Part shown: positions 1-11,400 of the stretch, piece by piece
Layout: every line of letters begins with the position of its first letter
Numbering within the stretch: the stretch's first letter is position 1
Source of the DNA: Trissonchulus latispiculum
Lineage: Eukaryota; Nematoda; Enoplea; Enoplida; Ironidae
DNA: 64,000 nucleotides
Direction: 5' to 3'
Assembly: GCA_030248195.1 (NCBI GenBank)
Contig: JASAND010013432.1
Coordinates: 1 to 64,000, forward strand
The notes under the pieces: model-generated
Told to the model about the DNA's origin: nothing
What the model saw: the letters and a program-made list of their open reading frames with translations, nothing else
The model's database searches: none
Position numbers and translations under genes: made by a program

Positions 1-105
1 CGTACGTGTGACCGTGACTGTCTTATCTTAGGCGATTTTTATGTTGTCGCTTCATTGGGAGTCCCCCATCTCTGGTGACTCAACCAGAATTGGGTAGTTA
101 TTCGA

Positions 106-290
106 ATGCTAGAGAATAGTATATATACTATATATATACTATATATATATATTATATAAGAGATGCTCCGGGGCCACCATTACCGGGGCCTGGAAATTGG
201 GATGCTAGAGAATAGTATATATATACTATATATATTATATAAGAGATGCTCCGGGGCCACCATTACCGGGGCCGGGGCCTGGAAATTGGG
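106..290. repeat. Tandem duplication of a ~96-bp unit with an AT palindrome
   Basis: ATGCTAGAGAATAG recurs at 106 and 202. Each copy runs through a TATA-rich palindrome into AGAGATGCTCCGGGGCC. The unit is the left end of the CCGGGG-type hAT element that continues to about 1299, with an AT-rich palindrome apparently inserted inside the terminal TAGAGATGC. Confidence 0.7.
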
Positions 291-364
291 GGTCCAAATT
301 GAAAATTTTCTAAAATTTAAATTTTGCAATTACGTTTGATATACAAACGTTACTATCATTGTTT

Positions 365-1124
365 TGTTGTGGTTGTTGTTCATTTCCGGGCTCCATCAGC
401 TTAGAAAAGCTACAAGAGGGCACTTCGGCATCTACTGGCCCAGCACACGTCTTTGCATAGTCAGGTCCACACATCGGAGAATGCGGGATGGAAATGATGT
501 GGGGGATTGGACCCAACCGCTCGGTAGCATAATTTGAGGCACTGGCGGATCCAGGATTTCGTGACGGGGGGGCGGTCAAATTTTGTTCGTCGGGGGGTCT
601 GTGGGGCGGAGCCCCCCAGAAGTTGAAGAAATTGTTTGCTTTTGCAATAAAATCTTTCTTCGGAACGTTAATTCTTTTCATTCACGGAGAACTGAGAAAA
701 TTTTTAAAAATTCTTGACATTTTTAGGCAAAAATGGAAATTTTCTGCGAAAAATCGGATGCATATTAAGCTTCTATCTTCATAAATGCACTAAATATGCG
801 GTTAAAAAGCAGAAAATTGTCGGAGAGGCGCGAAATTTTTGGTTTTTTGCCCTTTCTCTTTCTCTCCCTCATTTTTCCTACCTTCGAATCGCGACGGGGG
901 GGGGGGGCAGCCGCCCCCCGCCCCCCCCCCCCCTGGATCCGCCCCTGATTTGAGGACTCCAGATGCTTCCGTGTTAGCCCAACACAGTCGTGTTCCCGGG
1001 AGTTTGGAACCCATTTGCGCTGTTGACCAGACGGATGCCACTGGACACCTGTGGGGACCTCCATTTGATGGGGTCCGTGTCCAGGGGATTTCGCCCGGAG
1101 GTGGTTCCAAGCCCCCCCCCCCCT
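365..1124 (-). mobile_element. LINE 3' fragment, interrupted by a hAT-like element
   Basis: Outside the nested insertion at 540-947, this stretch is a near copy of 17645-17985 (CATTTCCGGGCTCC at the left edge, GGAGGTGGTTCCAAG at the right). The longer 17.6-18.7 kb copy carries RNase H sequence on the minus strand, which identifies the family as a non-LTR retrotransposon. The insertion splits the family A element near CTATCATT, which is repeated on both sides (about 349 and 1125), consistent with an imperfect target duplication. The short open frames here are not intact genes. Confidence 0.65.
540..947. mobile_element. hAT-like MITE, TIR CACTGGCGGATCCAGG
   Basis: The ends are inverted repeats: CACTGGCGGATCCAGG at the left and CCTGGATCCGCCCCTG at the right, a pattern typical of hAT elements. 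An exact 8-bp duplication ATTTGAGG flanks it (532-539 and 948-955). The paralogous LINE copy at 17801-17820 has a single ATTTGAGG and no insertion, so it serves as an empty site. The 408-bp element carries no transposase; its interior is G- and C-run rich. Confidence 0.93.
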
Positions 1125-1299
1125 ATCATTACGTATTTTCATTCACATCGGCAGGAAAACAATCAATTTGTAACACTTTTTGACTTTCGAAAATTAAAAA
1201 TTTTGGTCAAAAAATGTCAAAAATTTACAAAATTTTACTAATTTTTGGCCCCTGTCGGTAGCGGGGCCGGGGCCAGGCCGAGGCCCCGGTACATCCCTA

Positions 1300-1590
1300 T
1301 ACGAATAGTCAAGCGGGAATAAACCCACTGGCCAATGCGGGGAAGAACCCACCTGCAGTCTGGGCTTACCGGTAAGAGCTATATAGGATTTTAATAGCCT
1401 ATCTTGAGGAGCATCCAAAATAAACCCTAGAGGCTACATATTTTACTGTCGCTCCCACTGCTTCCCTGTAAATTTTTGGAACTTTGAAATTTTTGGTCAG
1501 TCCAAGTGCCGAAATTTGGCAAACTTTGCCTGGCCACCCAGAACTACTGGAAAGACCTAGACCAAAGCGGATTGTATGTAATGTGTAGGG
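1300..1590. other. Repeat fragment, no gene seen
   Basis: About 1448-1515 is an inverted, diverged copy of 12608-12680 (shared CTGCTTCCCTGT and TTTTTGGAACTTTGAAATTTT). Nothing else is recognised. Confidence 0.5.
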
Positions 1591-1884
1591 CAGGCGCGTA
1601 GCCAGGGGGGAATGGGGGGGAATTCCCCCCCCCCCGAAATTGTGTTACCCCCCAGGAATTTTTTTCCTGCCATGTGTAAAACGCCCATTTTGCAAAAAAT
1701 TTTCAAGTGTGTTTTACCAGGATAATGCGTGATAAAATACTATTGTAATTTCAACGAATGTTCTGTAAGAATTCCATGAAGTTCACGAAATGGAAAGATT
1801 TCTCAGCTTCTGGGGGGCGTAGCCCCCCAGAGCCCCCAAAAAATTTTGCATCCCCCCCCGAAATTTTTTCTGGCTACGCTAGTG
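1591..1884. mobile_element. hAT-like MITE, TIR CAGGCGCGTAGCCAGG
   Basis: Left end CAGGCGCGTAGCCAGG pairs imperfectly with right end TTCTGGCTACGCTAGTG. An exact 8-bp duplication GTGTAGGG lies at 1583-1590 and 1885-1892. At 294 bp it is non-autonomous. It contains one of the scattered GGGGGGCGTAGCCCCCCAG hairpins (about 1811). Confidence 0.92.
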
Positions 1885-1892
1885 GTGTAGGG

Positions 1893-2889
1893 CATCTGTT
1901 GCGCTTCATGGTGATATATGCCACACTGCTCTAACCCCTCCAGTGCGACCTGGGGGTGACCTGGAGTTGGCGGGAAGCGGTTTTTTGGTCGCCCAACTTT
2001 AGTCCAAAATGGCCTCAACGACCCAAATTTTTTAGGCCATCGTCCAAAAAATTTAGGCCATCCAAATTTTGTTAATTTTTAGGTTGCGCGCTATTGCACA
2101 CATTGCTAAAATTACAGTTATCATGTACGTATATATATTCATGCGTTATTATGTAGGGGCGCGATAGCGCCCCTACATAATATGGGTATAAAGGCGTCTG
2201 CGCGGCCCCCTGGAGACAGTGTTGGCCTGGTGCCAGCTAATTAGAGGCCCGGGAGGGGTAAAAAGGTTACCATCGTAAAGTACTCGAGCAGTACTACAAG
2301 TATCACCATACTTTTGGTTAAAATTCCGGACTTCGAAATTTTGCACTGGGCGGGAGTTACCGTGCGTTTGTTTTTTTTTTCTCGGTTAATAACGCTTTTC
2401 GGAAGTGCTTATGTCAGCGCAGTGTTGGAACGATATGGGCATTTTGGTCCTATACTACTATTATATGTTGGTAGGCAGGGTCCTCCCATGCAACCTTTTT
2501 TGGTCATTTTGGCACCTGGCCAATTTTGGCTCTGTGCCAAGGCCCCAAAGTCGGACTTTCGCTATTTTGGCACTTCGGTTGTGATCGACTTTTTTTCACA
2601 GGCTAGCAGCTAGATCGGTTTGGTTTGTTTTATTTGAATATTTCGGACTATGCGCGGAATGTATATAACGAGGGGGATTTTTTAATTTCGCTCTGGAGCT
2701 TTCAGGAGATTTGCCCAAACTTTGCATTTTTTCACCTGTTTTCACGAAAACTTTCTAAGTCCCACTTTTACTAGAAATGGCCTAAATAAAAGTCACTAAA
2801 ATTGGCGTTTTTCGGCCTTGGGGTGGTACCCATATATAGTAAATCGGGGTCGCTGAAAACGATGAGCATACTGCTGAGGTCGGTGGATG
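1893..2889. other. Non-coding; perfect 15-bp-stem hairpin at 2148-2181
   Basis: The only structure seen is ATTATGTAGGGGCGC-gata-GCGCCCCTACATAAT, a perfect hairpin with a 4-nt loop. A similar hairpin (TTATAGGGGGCG/ACGCCCCCTATAA) occurs near 21074. The 99-codon open frame at 2314-2613 has no recognisable features and I do not call it a gene. Confidence 0.55.
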
Positions 2890-4640
2890 TGACCCCTGAC
2901 CCACAGCGCCCACCCACAGTGGGTCCGGTGTGGGTCAAAAATGAAAGTCTTCAAAAGTGGTCAAGTTTGGTATCAAATGAAAGCCCTTGGCGAGGCGATC
3001 AACTTTTGTCATTATGCCACCCACGAAAAGTGGCCCCACCGACCTGTGGGTGGGTGCCCCACCCACAGTGGGTCCAGTGTGGGTCAAAAATGAAAGTCTT
3101 CAAAAGTGGTCAAGTTTGGTATCAAATGAAAGCCCTTGGCGAGGCGATCAACTTTTGTCATTATGCCACCCTCAAAAAGTGGCCCCACCGACCTGTGGGT
3201 GGGTGCCCCACCCACAGTGGGTCCGGTGTGGGCATAGTTTCCCTGGAAATTTTGGTTGGGGGGGGTAAACTTCGGAAATTTGGTGGTCGACCCCCGAAAT
3301 GTGATGGGGAGTACCCCCCCCGAACCCCCCCCCCCAAAATCGGACCACAGAAAATTCAAAAAATGGCCAAAAAATGCAAAAATTTCTGTAATTTAGCCCT
3401 TTTTTCATCAAAATAATGCCTGTTCTTAACGTTTTAGGCGTTTTTGCACCGTTTTAAAGCGATTTTAGGCCAAAATTTTAGAAAAATTTTTCAAAAAATG
3501 ACCATTTTTCGACCAAATTTAGATAACTTTTTGGGTCCAAAAATCGTTGGGGGGGGGTTCTGGGGGGTAGCCAAAACTGGGGGGGAGTGGATAGTCCAAA
3601 AATCTGGGGGGGGGTAAATTTGGTCGAAAATTTTGGGGGGGGATACCCCCCCCCAACCCCCCCCCCTAAGGAAACTATGGGTGTGGGTCAAAAATGAAAA
3701 TCTTCAAAAGTGGTCAAGTTTGGTATCAAATGAAAGCCCTTGGCGAGGCGATCAACTTTTGTCATTATGCCACCCTCCAAAAGTGGCCCCACCGACCTGT
3801 GGGTGGGTGCCCCACCCACAGTGGGTCCGGTGTGGGTCAAAAATGAAAGTCTTCAAAAGTGGTCAAGTTTGGTATCAAATGAAAGCCCTTGGCGAGGCGA
3901 TCAACTTTTGTCATTATGCCACCCACAAAAAGTGGCCCCACCGACCTGTGGGTGGGTGCCCCACCCACAGTGGGTCCGGTGTGGGTCAAAAATGAAAGTC
4001 TTCAAAAGTGGTCAACTTTGGTATCAAATGAAAGCCCTTGGCGAGGCGATCAACTTTTGTCATTATGCCACCCTCAAAAAGTGGCCCCACCGACCTGTGG
4101 GTGGGTGCCCCACCCACAGTGGGTCCGGTGTGGGTCAAAAATGAAAATCTTCAAAAGTGGTCAAGTTTGGTATCAAATGAAAGCCCTTGGCGAGGCGATC
4201 AACTTTTGTCATTATGCCACCCTCAAAAAGTGGCCCCACCGACCTGTGGGTGGGTGCCCCACCCACAGTGGGTCCGGTGTGGGTCAAAAATGAAAGTCTT
4301 CAAAAGTGGTCAAGTTTGGTATCCTATGAAAGCCCTTTGCGAGGCGATCAACTTTTGTCATTATACCACCTCCAAAAAGTGGCCCCACCGACCTGTGGGT
4401 GGGTGCCCCACCTACAGTGGGTCCGGTGTGTGTCAAAAATGAAAGTCTTTAAAAGTGGTCATGTTTGATGTCAAATGAAAGCCCTTGGCGAGGCGATCAA
4501 GTGTTGTCATTATACCAGCCACAAAAAGTGGCTCCACCGACCTGTGGGTGTGTGGCCGGCTTGGGTCAAAAATTAAAGTCTTCAAAAGAGGTCATGTTTG
4601 GCATCAAATGAAAGCCCATTTGCTCACATTTGCCCTGCCT
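2890..4640. repeat. 149-bp tandem satellite, about nine units
   Basis: Units repeat at an exact 149-bp spacing (for example open frames begin at 3740, 3889, 4038 and 4187). Each carries CTTCAAAAGTGGTCAAG, TTTGGTATCAAATGAAAGCC and CCCACCCACAGTGGGTCC. Units are nearly identical from 3690 to 4310 and decay after about 4440. Because 149 is not a multiple of three, the 134-codon frames seen in successive units shift frame and are not protein-coding. A 447-bp hAT-like element interrupts the array. Confidence 0.93.
3233..3679. mobile_element. hAT-like MITE inside the 149-bp satellite, TIR CATAGTTTCC
   Basis: CATAGTTTCC at the left is the exact inverse of GGAAACTATG at the right. The satellite sequence GGTGTGGG is duplicated at 3225-3232 and 3680-3687, and the satellite resumes in register, which proves insertion into the array. 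The interior is built from runs of G, then C, separated by AAATTTTGG-like spacers. Confidence 0.92.
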
Positions 4641-4711
4641 ATTGCATTGTTCAAGCTCCTTATCTGCGTTAGCTCACTGCTGGAAAGGGAACCTTTAAAA
4701 TGACAGAAGGA

Positions 4712-5422
4712 CAAGTAATAAAAATGCTCCTCCGGAGCATGAAAAAGTAATATGGGTAGTGGTGAGGTTGTAAAATCAAGAGAGGACTAGTCTTAAAAAT
4801 GCTTAATATGGGGCTAGGTTCAAAAAAAGAAGAGGACTAGGTTGTGGGCGAATTAATATGGGCACAGCTTCGCCGAGCAACCCATATTCGCGGGCTTTCA
4901 CGCTTCGCCATGGCGATTGTCATACGTATTATGCAAAGCAATTAATGTCAGTCAATAATTACAATTCCAGCAGTTATGTATACGTAAACTATATATATAA
5001 GGCTATGATTGTAACGCTAACGGTTGAATGGAAATAGAAGATCGTCGGAGAGACTTGAAACTTTTCTTGTAAATGGTTAAAACGCTCAGTAGATAAATAT
5101 TATATAAGAGTTTATCGAAAAAATGTTTGCTTCCACTAAAACTCGTTTATCACAGTCGTATATTATTTACGTACCGTAACTAAATCTGAACACTGGTACG
5201 TATACATACATATGCAATATGTATATATAACTTTTTCAGTCCGCGAATATGGGTTGCTCGGCGAAGCTGTGCCCATATTAATTCGCCCACAACCTAGTCC
5301 TCTTCTTTTTTTGAACCTAGCCCCATATTAAGCATTTTTAAGACTAGTCCTCTCTTGATTTTATAACCTCACCACTACCCATATTACTTTTTCATGCTCC
5401 GGAGGAGCATTTTTATTACTTG
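4712..5422. mobile_element. Inverted-repeat element with 182-bp arms, ends CAAGTAATAAAAATGCTCC
   Basis: The left arm 4712-4893 is the near-exact inverse of 5241-5422, leaving an AT-rich centre of about 347 bp without an open frame of interest. The outer ends CAAGTAATAAAAATGCTCC resemble those of the 6393-12549 element (CAAGAACCAAAAATGCTCC), and arm lengths are almost the same, so the two are related families. I could not find a target duplication. Confidence 0.85.
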
Positions 5423-5851
5423 TATATTAAAAAATCGTGCTAAAATTTAAATGAATTTTCAAACGCCATTGTCACTGTTTAACACACTAGAAAATGGCAG
5501 AAACCAGATTTTCATTAACATATAATATTGCACGATAGTATCAATGAATTAATGAATTTTTAATGAAAATTAAAACAGGTAGGAACATACGGGAATAGAG
5601 AACCAAAGTACGTAAGAAGAAAAATAAACTAATTGAAATAAAATGAAACTACTAAAATAGCATTTATTTGATGAAATCCTTATAACAGTATACGAAATTA
5701 TATATTATATCATATATTGTCAAAAATGAAATTTTTCAAAAGTGGTCAAATTTGGTACCAAATGAAAGCCCTAAGTGAGCTGAGCAACTTTTGTCATAGA
5801 ATTGCTTGCTCAAAGTGGCTGTAGAGTGCTGTGGTGGGGTGGGGTGGGGAC
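5423..5851. other. AT-rich spacer and satellite-related fragment
   Basis: 5423-5720 is AT-rich with nothing recognised. 5724-5851, continuing at 6262-6310 beyond the inserted hAT-like element, carries the satellite-like string TCAAAAGTGGTCAAATTTGG followed by CCAAATGAAAGCCC, so it is a diverged relative of the 149-bp unit. Confidence 0.6.
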
Positions 5852-6253
5852 TAGAGATGCACCGGGGCCGGGGCCGGGACCTCATCGTGGCCCCGGCCGG
5901 GGCCGGGGCCACTTTGGCCCCGGTACCGGGGCCGGGGCCGGGGCCTGGAAAATGGGGGTCCAAATCGAGAATTTTCAAAAATTTTCTTGAAAATTTAAGT
6001 TTTGCAATAATTTTTGATATACAAACGTTACTATCGTTGTTTTCATTCATAGCGGCTGGAAAACAAACGATTTGTCACACATTTTGACTTTCGAAAATTC
6101 AAAATTTTGGTCAAAAAATGTCAAAAAATTACAAAATTTTGCTAATTTTTGGCCCCGGTCGGTACCGGGCCGGGGCCGGGGCCTGACTACCGGAGCCGGG
6201 GCCTGGCCCCGGTGCCGGGGCCGGGGCCGGGGCCAGGCCCCGGTGCATCCCTA
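5852..6253. mobile_element. Intact hAT-like element, family A (TIR TAGAGATGCACCGGGG)
   Basis: TAGAGATGCACCGGGGCC at the left and GGCCCCGGTGCATCCCTA at the right are inverted repeats. The 8-bp duplication GTGGGGAC is exact (5844-5851 and 6254-6261). Both subterminal zones are arrays of CCGGGG/GGCCCC. The 402-bp element has no transposase; the GC-rich open frames over it are artefacts of the repeats. Confidence 0.95.
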
Positions 6254-6712
6254 GTGGGGACTTAGGCGATTTTGGGTCAAATATGAAATTTTCCAAAAGT
6301 GGTCAAAATAGTATATATCTGCTTGCGCATGGTGTTCGGAAATATATTATGTTGGTTCTTTTTTACGCATACATATGTAAAAGAATGGAAAACAAGAACC
6401 AAAAATGCTCCTTCGTCGCATGTAAAATACATATGAGTACTCTCAAACAGGTTGTACAAACACGGAAACTAGCCTGTAAAATGCATATGAGTGGCGTTGA
6501 GGTTGTAAATTAAGGAAAACAAGTTGCAACGGCTTAACATATGAGCCTGTCCTACAACGAGGCTCATATTGGCGTCACAGTGCAGCCATCTTAAAGATCA
6601 TCAGGTCATCGTATTAAAGAAAAAACGAATGAATAGACATAACATGTTAAAATTGTGGCTTGAAAGAAATGGACAGATCGAAGTGAGCTGCGACACCTCA
6701 AGTTTAACTGTA

Positions 6713-7830
6713 TAGCCATGGGGTGAAAAAAAACCCACCCCCTTTTTGGGGGGAAAAAAAAAACCCACCCGCCTCCTGTTTCACTTGTTGGAGATAGGAG
6801 CTCCAAAACATACCAGCAGAAAGCGCGACTCTTTCTAACCTATGTGTGCAAAGATCAGGTCATTTGGTTCACTCTTGCTCATTTTATGACATTTTGAAAA
6901 TGATACCTACTTTTTGGTCCAACCTTCCAAAAATTTGGCAAAAGTTTGGACCGATGTAACTTTTGACTGGGTTGGGCTAGAAAAGTTTTGCAAATATCTG
7001 CAATGATGGCAAGTCTTCCTCTTTGCACACAGCAAAAATTAGACCGATCCGATGCACCGTTAGACTGGCACATTGCCAAACGTGGCGGGGAAAAAAACCC
7101 ACTTTGGGGGGGAAAAAAACCCACCCAAATTTTTTTGAAAAATTTTTTACCAGCTCAACTGGGAAACAATTCGGGACTGTAGTACGATATTATCGAGGAC
7201 GCTGCGTCACCCTATGCTGTCAGATTTGGACAATTTTGAATACTTGGGTAGCTAGAGGCATAAAACCCTAAAAGTGCAATTTCGCTGCTGGATGACCCAG
7301 CAGAGGTCTAATTGTGACTTTTAATAGCCAATTGTACGTAAAAAACCATTCTCTACACGTTAGAATAGTAAGTTTTATCAAATTACATCGTTTTTAGCAT
7401 TTTTCAAAAATTGCCCTATGTTTATGTGTTAAACTTTATGAAACCTGTCCATTTGATGCTGCATTTTCAATGGCACATGAGATCTCAAAAAAAAGCTACC
7501 TAGGTCGGGTTTTTTGACTCATACTAACTAAAAAGAGTTGAATTTTACACAGGAAGTGTCAGAATCGCGCTACGACAATTTTTTAGGACCTGTGAGGGGT
7601 GGGTTTATTTTCCCCCCATTTGTGTTTTTCCCCCCATTGGGTTTTTTTTCCCCCGCTACTTTTTGCATTATACCGGCCTAACCGTACAACCTAGAGAAGT
7701 GCAAATGGGCTTAAAAGAAAGTTCTAAGTACGCCAAGTACGATGGTATATAGAGTTCTCAGCTAGCCCTTATAACAAAAAAAGTTCCAGCCAAAATCCGA
7801 AAAAGTGGGTTTTTTTTCCCCCCATGGCTA
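6713..7830. mobile_element. TA-flanked inverted-repeat element, TIR TAGCCATGGGG
   Basis: TATAGCCATGGGG at 6711 and CCCCATGGCTATA ending at 7832 are inverse; the sequence continues inward as A-runs plus CCCACC on the left and GGG plus T-runs on the right. A TA target duplication is plausible, as in Tc1/mariner-like elements, but the palindromic ends make the boundary ambiguous. Short internal copies of the GGGGGAAAAAAACCCACC motif occur near 6750, 7100 and 7600. No transposase is visible. Confidence 0.65.
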
Positions 7831-8170
7831 TACATATGCAAGCTGATGTTTCCCGAAACACCATGACACCTACTATTTCCGGAAGCACTATAGTACACCT
7901 ACTGTATTCTCGGAACACTATGACACACTACTGTCACATACGTAATGCTTTCCCCACATGGCTCTGAGTCAGAGCGCAGAGTGGCATGCCGGATAATGCG
8001 TATGCACAGTATAATGTCTTAGCGACAAGATGTGCGAAGGACAATTTTGTAATGAAAAGCTTTACGTGCTATTTATATGAAGGTCAAATTTCGACAAATT
8101 ATATTATGACATACGCCAATATGAGCCTCGTTGTAGGACAGGCTCATATGTTAAGCCGTTGCAACTTGTT

Positions 8171-8440
8171 GGGTTGCCGCTTTTTCAACAAAAAGGCAAC
8201 CCTTTAACTTGGGTATGTCCGTTATTTATTTATTATTATTGGGTTGCCGCTTTTTCAACAAAAAGGCAACCCTTTAACTTGGGTATGTCCGTTATTTATT
8301 TATTATTATTATTGGGTTGCCGCTTTTTCAACAAAAAGGCAACCCTTTAACTTGGGTATGTCCGTTATTTATTTATTGGGTTGTCGCATTTTTTTTAAAA
8401 AAAGACAACCCTTTGATATGGCTAAGTTTCTTTATTTATT
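8171..8440. repeat. Four tandem hairpin modules (GGGTTGCC...GGCAACCC)
   Basis: GGGTTGCCGC starts at 8171, 8241 and 8314, and the variant GGGTTGTCGC at 8378. Each begins a hairpin GGGTTGCC-GCTTTTTCAACAAAAA-GGCAACCC followed by a TTATTATT run. Spacing is 64-73 bp. They form the left end of the array that follows. Confidence 0.88.
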
Positions 8441-11400
8441 TATTTATTTATTATTCCGGTCAACATTTGTGTCCCCCCCCTTTTTCTCGAGATTGGCTGG
8501 ACCGATCGGGCTGAAATTCTCACCATAGGTGTAGGGTGACCTGAAGTGCTCCCGTTTGTAAGGGCATCCCGATATCTCCCGGATTCCGGGAATGGCGGCT
8601 CCCGGAAATTTAAAAATCGTAAGGGGGGACCAAGGGAAACGTAAAAATTTTTTGTCTCCGATTTTGTTTAAAAGTTGGTCATAGGGTAAGTCGACCACGC
8701 TGATTTCGAAACTGAAATCGAAATTTTCGGAAAATTTACGGATTTCGAGATATTCGCCCCGGAAAATTCCGGATTTTGAAAAATTTCTCCAAAAGTAGTC
8801 GATATGGTACTCAAATGAAAGAGCTCGTCGAGCTGAGCAACTTTCCTTCTTGCGGTATTTTCCGGAAATGCGTCTAGCGAAAGTTATAGCCGAAAAACTG
8901 AAAATCCGGGAATTCACGAAAACCCGGATTTTGGACTTTAAAATTTTTTGTCTCGGATTCTGCTTAAAAGTTGGTCATAGGGTAAGTCGGTGGTGCTGAT
9001 TTCGAATCTGAAATTGAAATTCCCGGAAAATTCACGGATTTCGAGATATTCGACCCGGAAAATCCCGGATTTTGAAAATTTTTCGGAAAGTGGTCAATAT
9101 GGTACTCAAATGAAAGAACTCGTCGAGCTGAGCAACTTTCCTTCTTGCAACATGTTCCGGAAATGCGTCCAGCGAAAATTACAGCCGAAACACTGAAAAT
9201 CCAGGAATTCCCGGAAAAACCGGAATTTTAAAAATTGTGCTAAAAGTTGTCAATATGGTACTTATTCGAAAGATCTCAGCGAGTAGGGATAGTAGAAAAG
9301 TTGTGATAGAGCCAAAGTCTGAAAATGCTCCAAAACTGAGTTTGAGCCCGAGCCAATATAAGCACAGAGGAATAAGAGGAAAATGCGCGACAACCCGTTG
9401 ATGCCGGTAGGATTTATTTATTATTATTATTATTCTCCGGATTCTTGTCCCCCCCCTCTATCTCGAGATTGGAAAGTGGTAGAGAGGTGGTTGATACCTC
9501 ATTTTGAAGGTCTTGACTTGAACTGCTCCCGGAAGCGCGGGGAGCCCCGGGGGAGCAGAGGTGCTCGCGGAGCACCCCCGTGAGTAAAAATGAGTAAAAT
9601 AAAAAAGTTGTCCAAATGAGCTAATTTTGGTATCATTCGAAAGCTCTCGACGAGTAAAGAAAAAGTTGTAATTGGGTCAAGGCCTGAAAATGCACTCATT
9701 TTGAGTTATGAGGCGAAAAATGGTGAAAAATGGCCAAAAACGGCCAAAATGGCTCAAAATTGAAAGTTCTCAGATCGGACTCATATTGGTATCATTTGAA
9801 AGCTCTCGTTGCGTAGATAAAAAGTTGTAATAGGGCCAAAGCACCATAATGTACAGAAAATTGGCTACGGGGACTCAAAGGGGTCAAAAATGACCAAAAA
9901 CGGCCAAAATGGCTCAAAATTGAAAATTGTCGGATCCGTGTCATTCGAAAGCTCTCGTTGAGTAGATGAAAGGTTGTTGTAGGGTCAAAGCACCAAAATG
10001 TAGAAAAAATGAGTTACGGGGACTCAAAGGGGTCAAAAATGACCAAAACCGGCCAAAATGGGTCAAAATCAAAAATTTTGGAAAACCAACAAAATGGGTA
10101 TCATTCGAAAGCTCTCTTTGAGTATATAAAAAGTTGTCATAAGGACAAGAAGTACTATCGTAGGATAATTGACTTATCTCGTTTATAAGAGGAAAAATTC
10201 AGCGGCAACCCATTCATGCCAATTTGCTTGTTATTTATTATTATTATTTCTTCTCCGGATTCTTGTCCCCCCCCTCTATCTCGAGATTGGAAAGGGGTAG
10301 AGAGGTGGTTGATACCTCATTTTGAAGGTCTTGACTTGAACTGCTCCCGGAAGCGCGGGGAGCCCCGGGGGAGCAGAGGTGCTCCCGGAGCACCCCCGTG
10401 AGTAAAAATGAGTAAAATAAAAAAGTTGTCCAAATGAGCTAATTTTGGTATCATTCGAAAGCTCTCGACGAGTAAAGAAAAAGTTGTAATTGGGTCAAGG
10501 CCTGAAAATGCGCTCATTTTGAGTTATGAGGCGAAAAATGGCAAAAAATGGCCAAAAACGGCCAAAATGGCTCAAAATTGAAAGTTCTCAGATCGGACTC
10601 ATATCGGTATCATTCGAAAGCTCGCATTGTGTAGATAAAAAGTTGTAATAGGTTCAAAGCACCAAAATGCACAGAAAATGAGTTACGGGGCCCCAAAGGG
10701 GTCAAAAATGGCCAAAACCGGTCAAAATGGGTCAAAATTTAAAATTGTCGGATCCGGTCGATACCGGTATCATTCGAAAGCTCTCGTTGAGTAGATAAAA
10801 AGTTGTAGTAGGGCCAAAGCACCAAAATGTACAGAAACTGAGTTACAGGACAGGAAAGGGGTCAAAAAAGGTCGAAACCAGTCAAAATGGGTCAAAATTA
10901 AAAGTTGTCGAAACTCCAAAATATGGGTGTCATTCGAAAGCTCTCGTTCAGTGGATAAAAAGTTGTAATAGAGCCAAAGCTCTTAAGTGTACGCTGTTTC
11001 AAATATGACTCCTGATAAGAGGAAAAATGCCAGCGGCAACCCATTCATGCCACTATGCTTGTTGTGTTGCCCACTTTTCCAAAGGAATGGGCAACACCTT
11101 GTTATTGGTCTGTGCTTATTATTATCCGTCTGTCCCCCCCCTAGATCTCGAGATTGGGAAGGGGTACAGGGGTGGTTGATACCTCATTTTGAAGCCCTTG
11201 ACTAGGACATCTCCCGGAAGCAAGATGGTTCCGAAATTCCGGGTTTTGAAAATTCGGATTTTTTCGGATGGTAAGGGGGGACCAAGGCGAAATTTCAAAA
11301 ATCCAAAATTTGGTCAAAATTTTTTTGTCTCCGATTTGGCTCAAAAGTCGGTCATAGGGTAATTCGACCACGCTGATTACTAAACTGAAATCGAAAATTC

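Larger units (their letters stand above)
157..1299 (+). mobile_element. Interrupted copy of a CCGGGG-type hAT-like element (family A)
   Basis: The sequence 157-355 and 1125-1299 is collinear with the intact copies at 5852-6253 and 23001-23340: a GGGGCC-rich left arm, a shared AT-rich core, and a right arm ending CATCCCTA at 1299. The core is split by a LINE fragment at 365-1124. The left terminus is disturbed by a local tandem duplication, so no target duplication can be read. No coding capacity is seen. Confidence 0.7.

Noticed and set aside
3633..4442. Overlapping 134-codon frames repeated at 149-bp steps
   Set aside because: The unit length is not a multiple of three, so successive frames shift; this is a satellite, not a repeat protein.
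7986..8528. Series of 60-94-codon frames with repeated NKKATL and LLLLGCRFF-type strings
   Set aside because: Translations of the tandem hairpin modules.
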